This document shows, in pieces, positions 1 to 7,014 of a stretch of 64,000 bases of DNA; the stretch's first letter is position 1, and every line of letters starts with the position of its first letter. A program made the position numbers and the translations under genes. Origin of the DNA: 39-52-133 sp035531075. GTDB taxonomy: Bacteria > Pseudomonadota > Gammaproteobacteria > Burkholderiales > Gallionellaceae. The stretch lies in assembly GCA_035531075.1 (NCBI GenBank), contig DATKTO010000022.1, positions 1 through 64,000 of the forward strand, given 5' to 3'. The notes below the pieces were generated by a model. It ran no database searches, was not told the DNA's origin, and saw only the letters and a program-made list of their open reading frames with translations.

Positions 1-37
1 TACATACGTATGTGAAAGTAGGTCATCGTCAGACTCC
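1..37 (+). rRNA. rrf: 5S ribosomal RNA, 3' end only
   Basis: The first bases (GTGAAAGTAGGTCATCG near 12-28) match the conserved 3' strand of bacterial 5S rRNA, which closes helices with the 5' part. Only about 37 nt are in the window, so the 5' part and presumably the 23S and 16S genes lie to the left. A strong terminator follows directly, as expected at the end of an rRNA operon. The exact 3' end is an estimate. Confidence 0.8.
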
Positions 38-44
38 TTACAAA

Positions 45-84
45 GCAAAAACCCCCGCCCCAAAAGGCGGGGGTTTTTGCTTTT
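45..84 (+). terminator. Rho-independent terminator of the rRNA operon
   Basis: A perfect 15-bp stem pairs positions 45-59 with 66-80 around a 6-nt loop. The outer part of the stem is A/T rich and the inner part is a C5/G5 core, so the hairpin could end transcription in either direction. It lies a few bases after the 5S rRNA end. Confidence 0.9.
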
Positions 85-100
85 GTGCAGTCCAACAATA

Positions 101-217
101 ATGACCTACTTGAACGAAGTGACCACCTGCCACGAAGGGGCAGGTGGCGGTGAAGGCTAACATTCGCCTCTGGAATGTTAAGCCCCGAAGGGGCGGACGC
201 AGCCCAAGTAAGGTCAT
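101..217. repeat. Compact multi-hairpin element (possible MITE or IS200/IS605-type remnant, or structured RNA)
   Basis: Positions 101-111 (ATGACCTACTT) pair with 206-217 (AAGTAAGGTCAT) with a one-base bulge, forming an outer stem. Three hairpins sit inside it: 123-131 with 139-147 (9 bp perfect), 156-165 with 173-183 (10 bp, one bulge) and 182-186 with 190-194 (GCCCC/GGGGC). No ORF is inside. Nested hairpins within a terminal inverted repeat fit a small non-autonomous transposable element or a structured RNA. The family is not identified, and the IS200/IS605 comparison is an impression of style only. Confidence 0.55.
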
Positions 218-265
218 CTCAGCAAATACGATGGGAAAGCTGAAAGCAAATTAATTGGCATTCGC

Positions 266-294
266 TTGCAGTCACCTTTATATTAGCTTATCCT
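266..294 (+). promoter_or_regulatory. Putative sigma-70 promoter for the DUF302 gene
   Basis: TTGCAG (266-271) is followed by a 17-bp spacer and TATCCT (289-294), about 56 nt before the start codon, in an AT-rich stretch. Both boxes are partial matches to consensus, so this is a weak prediction. Confidence 0.3.
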
Positions 295-349
295 TATTAA
301 TCTTTTTGCATATGTGTGCAAATCTTAATTAGAATATTTGGAGTAAATT

Positions 350-733
350 ATGTACTACATTGTTGACAGCAATAAATCCTTTGACCAGGCTGTAACTGAT
401 CTGGATGCAGCGGTTAAGAATCACAAATTTGGTGTATTACATGTGCACGATATTGGTGCAACATTGCGTGGCAAAGGTTTTGAATTTGCTGAACAGTGCA
501 AAGTTTTTGAAGTATGCAATCCGGGCCAGGCTTCCAAGGTATTGGCTATTGATTTGAAATTGAATATGGCATTGCCTTGTCGTATCTCCGTATATACCGA
601 GAAGGGCAAAACCAAAATAGGTATGATTGAACCAGCGCAAATGCTCGCTATGCTGTCTAAAGATACCGCGTTGACTGCGGTTGCCAAAGAAGTAGAAGCG
701 TCAATCACCAAGATGATTGATGAAGCTAAGTAA
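350..733 (+). CDS. DUF302 domain protein
   Basis: A 127-residue protein made almost entirely of one DUF302 domain. Recognisable parts are the EVCNPGQA segment near residue 57 and the LPCRISVYTEKGKTKIG strand near residues 76-92. DUF302 proteins are small alpha/beta proteins without a settled biochemical role and are common in sulfur- and iron-oxidising proteobacteria. There is no signal peptide or membrane segment, so it is probably cytoplasmic. The start is supported by GGAG at 340-343, six bases upstream. Its stop codon abuts the stop of the convergent amidotransferase gene with no bases between them. Family assignment is good; function is unknown. Confidence 0.85.
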   Translation: MYYIVDSNKSFDQAVTDLDAAVKNHKFGVLHVHDIGATLRGKGFEFAEQCKVFEVCNPGQASKVLAIDLKLNMALPCRISVYTEKGKTKIGMIEPAQMLAMLSKDTALTAVAKEVEASITKMIDEAK

Positions 734-2533
734 TCACTTCCCTTTATTGGCGGCGGCTGAGTCAACATTCAGTTGTAGCCAGTATTCCAGCAGGGCTAAA
801 TGCCATAACTTGCTGCCCTGAATTCTTGTGAGGTGGATTTCTGGATTTGCCAGCAACTTGTCCACATAAGTGCGTTGGTATAGTCCCCGTTTGATGCAGG
901 CTTCCGAGAGTAAGATTTTTCGCATAAATTGCAGAAAGTCGCCGCGCACATATTTAAGTGCTGGCACTGGAAAGTATCCCTTGGGCCTGTCGATAACGGA
1001 ATCTGGAATCAGACCTCTGGCGAGGGCTTTCAAAGGAAACTTTCCTCCTTCTTTTAGCTTGAGCTCTGGTGGCATTTTGGCTGCGAGCTCAACCAACTCA
1101 TGATCCAGAAATGGCACGCGCGCTTCAAGCCCCCAAGCCATCGTCATATTGTCCACCCGCTTAACAGGATCATCCACAATTAATGTGGTTGTGTCGAATC
1201 GCAGCACCTGATCCAAAAATGTGTCCGCTTTTTCTTGGTTGAGACCCGCAGCCACCATTACAGAGGTAACGTCAGGCACATGATAGGCTGGACAAACCAT
1301 TTCAAGGTATTCTGAGTGGTCACGATCAAAATAGTTAGAACTGAATCGCTCAAGGTTGCTGCCTTTCGATTGTTCCATCACGGGATACCAGAAGTAGCCG
1401 CCGAATACTTCATCCGCACCTTGCCCTGATAGCACAACTTTTACCTCTTCTGAAACGCGTTCGCCTAATAAATAGAAGGCCACTGCATCCTGGCTTACCA
1501 TGGGTTCTGCCATATTGCTTACTGCTTCAGGTAGTCTTTTCAGAACCTCGGAATTTGGGATGAGGAATTTGTGGTGCCGGGTCTTGAAAAGTTCTGCCAC
1601 TTGGTCGGAATACTCGAATTCATCGCCTTTTTCTGCACCATCACCGATATCTTCGAAACCCACCGAAAAGGTGAGCAGGTTCTCCACATGATCTGCGAGA
1701 AGACCGACCAGCAGGCTTGAATCAAGGCCTCCCGAAAGTAATACGCCCACGGGGACATCAGATGCGAGTCTATGACGCTCGATGGCGCGTGTAAGCACTA
1801 TGCGTGTAGCCTTTAGCCAATCCTGCTCAGATAGCGTCTGGCTTGGTCGGGTGGCGTCCAGGCTCCAGTAAGTGTGCAGGGTTATTTTTCCTGCGGCTGT
1901 CACGGTCATTGTTGTCGCAGGTACCAGCTTTTTAACGCCGTTAAGAATGGTGCGCGGCGCGGGAACGACCGCATGCAGGGTAAAATGATGGTGCAGGGCA
2001 ACCGCATCGATGCTGGTGTCTACCCCACCCGCCGCGAGCAGCGCTTGCACATTTGAAGCAAAGCGCAGATGAGCGCCGTCCAACGAGTAATACAGCGGTT
2101 TGATGCCGAAACGGTCACGCGCCAAAAAAAGTGTCGCATGGCGCATGTCCCACAGCGCAAAGGCAAACATGCCGAAGAAGCGCTCTACGCATTTCTCTCC
2201 CCAAGCGTGGTAGGCCTTGATGATGACCTCAGTATCGCCTTCTGAAAAGAAGGTATATCCCATTTCGGTCAACTCGGCTCGCAGCTCTCTGTAATTATAA
2301 ATTGTGCCGTTAAAAACGAGGGAAATGCGCAGATCTTTGTCGACCATGGGCTGGTCGGCGCTGGATGTCAGGTCGATGATGGCAAGGCGACGGTGACCAA
2401 AGGCCACAGGACCATCGCCGAATGTGGCCTCATGGTCTGGCCCGCGGCGGGCGATTTTTTGCGACATGCGCTTGATGACAGCGAGGTCGGGAGAGGAGCC
2501 GTCAAAACGTAATTCACCGCAGATGCCACACAT
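734..2533 (-). CDS. Asparagine-synthase-family glutamine amidotransferase (N-acetylglutaminylglutamine amidotransferase-like)
   Basis: The 599-residue protein starts MCGICGE, so Cys2 is the class II glutaminase nucleophile (domain about 2-190). The synthetase domain (about 230-560) carries the pyrophosphate-loop motif SGGLDSS at 267-273. The usual NGEIYN glutaminase motif reads NGTIYN here. Together with HAVVPAPRTIL near 187 and the length, this recalls the subgroup that makes the osmoprotectant N-acetylglutaminylglutamine amide rather than asparagine. That subgroup normally sits beside an acetyltransferase/ATP-grasp gene and a peptidase, neither of which is here. General function (glutamine-dependent, ATP-dependent amidation) is secure; the substrate is inferred. 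No clear ribosome binding site was judged. Confidence 0.85.
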   Translation of the reverse strand: MCGICGELRFDGSSPDLAVIKRMSQKIARRGPDHEATFGDGPVAFGHRRLAIIDLTSSADQPMVDKDLRISLVFNGTIYNYRELRAELTEMGYTFFSEGDTEVIIKAYHAWGEKCVERFFGMFAFALWDMRHATLFLARDRFGIKPLYYSLDGAHLRFASNVQALLAAGGVDTSIDAVALHHHFTLHAVVPAPRTILNGVKKLVPATTMTVTAAGKITLHTYWSLDATRPSQTLSEQDWLKATRIVLTRAIERHRLASDVPVGVLLSGGLDSSLLVGLLADHVENLLTFSVGFEDIGDGAEKGDEFEYSDQVAELFKTRHHKFLIPNSEVLKRLPEAVSNMAEPMVSQDAVAFYLLGERVSEEVKVVLSGQGADEVFGGYFWYPVMEQSKGSNLERFSSNYFDRDHSEYLEMVCPAYHVPDVTSVMVAAGLNQEKADTFLDQVLRFDTTTLIVDDPVKRVDNMTMAWGLEARVPFLDHELVELAAKMPPELKLKEGGKFPLKALARGLIPDSVIDRPKGYFPVPALKYVRGDFLQFMRKILLSEACIKRGLYQRTYVDKLLANPEIHLTRIQGSKLWHLALLEYWLQLNVDSAAANKGK

Positions 2534-2599
2534 AATTGCCTTTAGACACGTTAATATATTTATGAATTATACTGCCAGTATGATGATGCTTCGACGGAG

Positions 2600-3100
2600 T
2601 TATATAACTATCGGGTGATCGGGCAGGTCGTTCGGGTTCTGGTCCCGGGCTGGAAAATGTTGTTGTAGCAATGCGGTAACCTCTGAAATACCCAGTTGCA
2701 CGCCACCCTCAAAATTACCGGTGCGGAACTTGCTTTCCATGTCCTGACAAATGCTTATCCATGCAGAATTGCCAACTCGTGAATGGATGCCGCGGTCAGC
2801 TACTATCTCGACCTTGCGGTCGGACAGCAGCAAGTAAATGAGCACGCCGGAATTGTGTTCGGTATCCCATACGCGCAGATGTGAGAATACCTCCAGTGCC
2901 CGCTCACGTGAGGTGATGCCTGCAAACAAGTCAGGCCAGTCAAGACCTGCCTCTACGGCGAAGCGTAACTCGCCCATGTGCAATTTTTCGGATGCGTGTA
3001 TCGCCGCCTCTATTGCATTCATGCTGTGCCTGGGCAGACGACGTCTTACCTGCCAGCGGGCTGCTGTAAGATGTTTGATAAAACGTGTTAGCTTTTTCAT
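2600..3100 (-). CDS. TPM-domain protein (soluble paralogue)
   Basis: A 166-residue protein with one TPM fold (about residues 25-155), including the landmarks VLIYLLLSDRKVEIVADRGI and a C-terminal amphipathic helix. Unlike the gene before it, it has no signal peptide, glycine-rich tail or clear membrane segment, so it is likely cytoplasmic or peripheral. It is the last gene of a lemA-TPM-TPM operon, starting right after the stop of the upstream gene. TPM domains have been linked to photosystem II repair and acid phosphatase activity in plants, but the bacterial role is not settled. A LemA partner with two TPM proteins is a common arrangement. Confidence 0.85.
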   Translation of the reverse strand: MKKLTRFIKHLTAARWQVRRRLPRHSMNAIEAAIHASEKLHMGELRFAVEAGLDWPDLFAGITSRERALEVFSHLRVWDTEHNSGVLIYLLLSDRKVEIVADRGIHSRVGNSAWISICQDMESKFRTGNFEGGVQLGISEVTALLQQHFPARDQNPNDLPDHPIVI

Positions 3101-3937
3101 CTACCAATCCCCCGATGCGCCGCCGCCGCCAAAACCGCCCCCGCCGCCAGAAAATCCGCCACCGCCACTGGAAAAACCTCCACCTCCACCGAAGCCGCCA
3201 CTGCCAAATCCGCCGCTTCGACCGCCTTTTATCAGCGCAAAGAAAAATGCAACGATGCCAAAAATAATTGCGAAAATCAGGCCACCGCCCAGTACCATAG
3301 TGGCTATTCCGATTAAACCGCCATTCACTACTGCACCGGGAAATGTACCCAGTATGCGGCGAAGAATCGCACCGCTGATCAGCGCTCCAAAGATCAGGAA
3401 GGGGAGATAGTTTTCTATTGGTGTGTTGTCATTGCCGGTTTGCCGGGGGGCAGGTAGCGCCTCACCCTGAATGATGGCATCAATGCGCGTAATGCCTGCG
3501 ACGATGCCGCCGTAGAAGTCATTCTGCTTCAAGTGCGGGGTGATATCCTCTGAAATAATGCGCTTGGCAATGGCATCGGGCAGCGCTCCTTCCAGTCCGT
3601 AGCCAACTTCGATGCGCAACTTGCGGTCTGCTTTGGCGATCAGCAGCAACACGCCGTCGTCAATTTTCTTGCGGCCGAGTTTCCACTGGTCTGCGACACG
3701 AATCGAAAATTCTTCTATGGTTTCTGGCTGAGTCGTGGGTACCAGCAGCACCGCGATCTGGCTACCCTTTTGTGATTCCAACGCCTGCAACCTGGCTTCC
3801 AGCGTGGCTTGTTGCTCTTTAGTGAGGGTGCCGGTGAGATCGGTTACATGCGCCGTAAGCGCAGGTATCGCAACTTCCTCTGCAAAAACTGCAAAAGGCA
3901 GCAGGCACAGCAGCAAGAAAGTCAGACAGCGTCGCAT
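3101..3937 (-). CDS. TPM-domain membrane protein, YgcG-like, with glycine-rich tail
   Basis: The 278-residue protein has a signal peptide (1-19, ending AVFA), a TPM domain (about 25-155), two hydrophobic stretches (about 177-195 and 205-238) and a tail of glycine, serine and phenylalanine repeats ending GDW. This is the standard YgcG layout: TPM domain outside the cytoplasm, membrane anchor, low-complexity tail. It lies 3 bases after lemA and directly before a second TPM gene, so the three are almost certainly cotranscribed. The family probably works in envelope maintenance together with LemA; the activity is not known. Confidence 0.88.
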   Translation of the reverse strand: MRRCLTFLLLCLLPFAVFAEEVAIPALTAHVTDLTGTLTKEQQATLEARLQALESQKGSQIAVLLVPTTQPETIEEFSIRVADQWKLGRKKIDDGVLLLIAKADRKLRIEVGYGLEGALPDAIAKRIISEDITPHLKQNDFYGGIVAGITRIDAIIQGEALPAPRQTGNDNTPIENYLPFLIFGALISGAILRRILGTFPGAVVNGGLIGIATMVLGGGLIFAIIFGIVAFFFALIKGGRSGGFGSGGFGGGGGFSSGGGGFSGGGGGFGGGGASGDW

Positions 3938-3940
3938 GGA

Positions 3941-4531
3941 TTATTTTCCGAAATCAACTTTAGGTGCGGTCGAGATCGCTTTTTCATTTTCAACGGTGAA
4001 GCTCGGTTTGGTTTTATAACCGAAAATCATGGCCGTCAGGTTGTTCGGGAAGGTGCGCACGGTTACGTTGTATTCCTTGACTGCAGCTATGTAGCGGTTA
4101 CGCGCGACGGTGACTCTGTTTTCCGTTCCTTCAATCTGGGCCTGTAAGTCCCTGAACGACGCATCAGCTTTCAATTGCGGATAGTTTTCCGAGACGACCA
4201 GCAAACGCGACAGCGCTGAGGTCAATTCACCCTGGGCCGCCTGGAATTTTGCAAAGGCCTGCTCATCGTTGATCAATTCAGGCGTGGCCTGAATTGAGCC
4301 CACGCGTGAACGCGCCACGGTGACGGCCTCCAGCACCTCCTTTTCGTGGGATGCATAACCCTTGACTACGTTGACCAGATTAGGCACCAGATCAGCGCGG
4401 CGCTGATACTGGTTGATCACTTCACTCCATGAGGCTGTCACGCCCTCCTCTGTGGCTTGTATGGTGTTATAGCCACAACCTGAAAGGCTCAGGGTGGCGA
4501 GCATAAGGGTAAGTGTCAGCAGAATGCGCAT
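3941..4531 (-). CDS. lemA: LemA family protein
   Basis: A 196-residue LemA protein: an N-terminal hydrophobic segment with a lipobox-like LSGC ending at Cys19, then the family signature around YNTIQATEEGV and a long helical bundle (QYQRRADLVPNLVNVVKGYA). The lipobox suggests a lipid-anchored protein facing the periplasm, where LemA proteins often have a plain N-terminal anchor. AAGGAG precedes the start. First gene of the operon with two TPM proteins. LemA function is poorly defined; the conserved pairing with YgcG-type proteins suggests a joint envelope role. Confidence 0.92.
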   Translation of the reverse strand: MRILLTLTLMLATLSLSGCGYNTIQATEEGVTASWSEVINQYQRRADLVPNLVNVVKGYASHEKEVLEAVTVARSRVGSIQATPELINDEQAFAKFQAAQGELTSALSRLLVVSENYPQLKADASFRDLQAQIEGTENRVTVARNRYIAAVKEYNVTVRTFPNNLTAMIFGYKTKPSFTVENEKAISTAPKVDFGK

Positions 4532-4631
4532 GGTTGCTCCTTATAAGTAGGTAACGTTAAGTCATTAAGGTATGTGTGCGATTGAATTCTACATCAGAGA
4601 TTATTGCCATGCTGAATATTGGGGCGGGTTT

Positions 4632-5099
4632 TCAGGGCGCAATAGGCAGGGAAATCTTGTCAACCACCCGCCGCAACACAAAGCTGGAATGCACGCCGGT
4701 AACGCCTTCAATGCGGGTTATCTTGTTGAGCAGCAGTTCCTGATAGGCATCCATGTCGTGCACCACCACCTTGAGCTGGTAGTCGGCATCTTGTCCGGTA
4801 ATCAGCAGGCATTCAAGCACACTGGGAATTTCGCTGATTTTCTTTTCAAAATTGGCAAAGCGCGCCGGCGTATGTCTATCCATCGAAATGTGGATCAAGG
4901 CCATCAGGGTAAGCCCCAGCTTCCTGGCATCCAGTTGCGCATGATAGCCAGCGATGATGCCCGACTCTTCCAGAGTGCGCACGCGGCGTAGACAGGGCGA
5001 GGGCGACAGGCCTATGCGTTCTGCCAGATCCTGATTGCTGATACGCCCGTCTTCCTGCAGTAACTCAAGAATATGGTGATCATAGCGGTCCAGTTCCAT
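4632..5099 (-). CDS. lrp: Lrp/AsnC family transcriptional regulator
   Basis: The 155-residue protein has an N-terminal winged helix-turn-helix (about 4-60, with LLQEDGRISNQDLAERIGLS) and a C-terminal RAM ligand-binding domain (about 70-145). Lrp/AsnC proteins assemble as dimers to octamers and sense amino acids, often leucine. It is transcribed away from leuA, and the 189-bp gap holds a perfect 23-bp AT-rich palindrome, which fits self-regulation and leucine-responsive control of leuA. The exact effector cannot be read from sequence. It could be a more specific AsnC-type regulator. Confidence 0.9.
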   Translation of the reverse strand: MELDRYDHHILELLQEDGRISNQDLAERIGLSPSPCLRRVRTLEESGIIAGYHAQLDARKLGLTLMALIHISMDRHTPARFANFEKKISEIPSVLECLLITGQDADYQLKVVVHDMDAYQELLLNKITRIEGVTGVHSSFVLRRVVDKISLPIAP

Positions 5100-5151
5100 A
5101 TATCGGCCTTTAAAGGTGTGAGTTTTCTATTTAATTGCGAATATATTATAT

Positions 5152-5174
5152 TAATAGCAATTTAATTGCTATTA
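5152..5174. promoter_or_regulatory. Perfect palindrome between lrp and leuA, candidate Lrp operator
   Basis: TAATAGCAAT (5152-5161) and ATTGCTATTA (5165-5174) are perfect inverted copies around a 3-bp centre. A related half-site, TTTAATTGC, also occurs at about 5130-5138. AT-rich dyads with flexible centres are typical of Lrp/AsnC binding, and the site lies 53 bp from the regulator start. For leuA, a TATTAT box at 5224-5229 could be a -10 element, with no clear -35. Confidence 0.55.
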
Positions 5175-5288
5175 AGTGCGATTTAAAGGCTGCATACGCA
5201 ATGTAATTTTGGGTGATTTGCCATATTATTCGGAGTGCAAAAAGGCCAGCCTATATGCGGCCAGGCATAGACATATACGGAGCACATC

Positions 5289-6947
5289 ATGAAAGCATTT
5301 GACCACAGCAAATACAGAGCCACTGCAGCGACTGCCATGCGCAACCGCCAGTGGCCCAACCGCATCATCACCAAGGCGCCGCGCTGGGCAAGCGTAGACC
5401 TGCGCGACGGCAACCAGGCATTGCTGGAACCGATGAACGTGGGGCAGAAGCGGCGTCTGTGGGCCTTGCTGGTGAAGCTCGGCTTCAAGGAAATCGAGGT
5501 GGGCTTCCCGTCGGCCAGCAAGCCTGACTACGACTTCGTGCGCTGGCTGATTGAAGAAAACCAGATCCCCGATGACGTGAATGTGCAGGTGCTGGTACAG
5601 GCGCGAGAAGACCTGATTGTGCGTACCTATGAGGCGCTAAAAGGAGTCAAGCGGGCGACGGTGCACTTTTATAATTCCACCTCAACGGTGCAGCGCGAGC
5701 GCGTATTTGGTATGGATAGGGAAGGCATAACCGCCATCGCCCGCAAAGGTGCAGAGTGGGTAAAGCGCGAAGCTGCAAAATATCCGGAAACAGAATGGTT
5801 GTTTGAATATTCGCCCGAGAGCTTTACCAATACAGAGATGGACTATGCGGTAGAAATTTGCGAAGCGGTGATGGATATATTGCAGCCGACCGTGGCCACG
5901 CCAGTCATCATCAATTTGCCATCCACCGTGGAAAGCGCCACACCAAATGTGTTCGCCGACCAGGTGGAATATTTCGCCACGCATATCAGCCGCCGCGACG
6001 CGATCATCCTGTCCGTGCACACCCACAACGACCGGGGCTGTGCGGTGGCATCGGCGGAGTTGGCGGTATTGGCGGGAGCTGACCGTGTGGAGGGAACCTT
6101 GCTGGGCAATGGCGAACGCACCGGCAATATGGACATCGTCACCATGGCGATGAATCTGTATAGCCAGGGCGTAGACCCCGAGCTGGATATTTCAAATCCC
6201 GACGAGATCATCCAGGTAGTGGGCGAATGCACCAGCATTCCCCTGCATCCGCGTCACCCCTGGGTGGGTGAACTGGTGTACACCGCCTTCTCTGGCAGCC
6301 ATCAGGACGCAATCCGCAAGTGCCTGCATAAACAGCAGCCGGATGAACACTGGCAGGTGGCTTATCTCCCGATTGATCCCAAGGATATCGGTCGCGATTA
6401 TCAGGCCGTGATTCGCGTCAACAGCCAGTCGGGCAAAGGCGGCGTCGCCTTTGTTCTGGAGCGAGATTACGGCCTGAGCTTGCCACGCTGGATGCAAGTT
6501 GAGCTGGCCCAGCTGGTGCAACAGGCAAGTGAGCAGCGCAGCGGTGAGATAGAAAGCTCGACTATCCATGCCCTGTTTATGCAGCACTTTGTAGCAGACC
6601 GCGAGCCTTTGTCGCTCAATGGTTACCTTCTTGAACGGGCTGACAGTCAGGATCTGATACAGGCGCAAATCGCTGAGAACGGCAACGAGTACTCCTTGCA
6701 TGGCAATGGCGAAGGGGCGCTTTCAGCCTTTATCGATGGCTGGATCAAACGCGGCGGGCAGCAAATCAGCGTGGTGGATTACAACGAGCATGCAATAGGC
6801 TCTGGTACCAATGCAGAGGCGGTAGCCTATGTGCAGCTCAACATCAACGGCCAGCGTGTGTCAGGTGTTGCGTTCGATCACGACACAGTGAGCGCATCAC
6901 TCAAGGCCGTGCTTTCTGCATTGAACCGACTCATGTCTGGCTCTTGA
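5289..6947 (+). CDS. leuA: 2-isopropylmalate synthase
   Basis: LeuA condenses acetyl-CoA with 2-oxoisovalerate, the first committed step of leucine synthesis. The 552-residue protein has the HMGL-type barrel (about 28-310) with SVDLRDGNQAL near residue 36, which supplies metal- and substrate-binding residues, and the metal-binding VHTHNDRG segment near 243. A C-terminal LeuA regulatory domain (about 420-550) normally binds leucine for feedback inhibition. The length matches the longer actinobacterial-type LeuA class rather than the E. coli 520-residue form. CGGAG lies just before the ATG. A divergent Lrp-type regulator suggests transcriptional control by leucine. Confidence 0.95.
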   Translation: MKAFDHSKYRATAATAMRNRQWPNRIITKAPRWASVDLRDGNQALLEPMNVGQKRRLWALLVKLGFKEIEVGFPSASKPDYDFVRWLIEENQIPDDVNVQVLVQAREDLIVRTYEALKGVKRATVHFYNSTSTVQRERVFGMDREGITAIARKGAEWVKREAAKYPETEWLFEYSPESFTNTEMDYAVEICEAVMDILQPTVATPVIINLPSTVESATPNVFADQVEYFATHISRRDAIILSVHTHNDRGCAVASAELAVLAGADRVEGTLLGNGERTGNMDIVTMAMNLYSQGVDPELDISNPDEIIQVVGECTSIPLHPRHPWVGELVYTAFSGSHQDAIRKCLHKQQPDEHWQVAYLPIDPKDIGRDYQAVIRVNSQSGKGGVAFVLERDYGLSLPRWMQVELAQLVQQASEQRSGEIESSTIHALFMQHFVADREPLSLNGYLLERADSQDLIQAQIAENGNEYSLHGNGEGALSAFIDGWIKRGGQQISVVDYNEHAIGSGTNAEAVAYVQLNINGQRVSGVAFDHDTVSASLKAVLSALNRLMSGS

Positions 6948-7014
6948 GCCTGACCGGCATCAGAAATGAAGCATTGGCATTAACGCGCCTTTGCCGGTGT
7001 CCGTGTTCCGCCTC

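Noticed and set aside
6953..6998. Inverted repeat after leuA as a terminator
   Set aside because: Seven-base arms with a loop over 30 nt and no T run; too weak to call.
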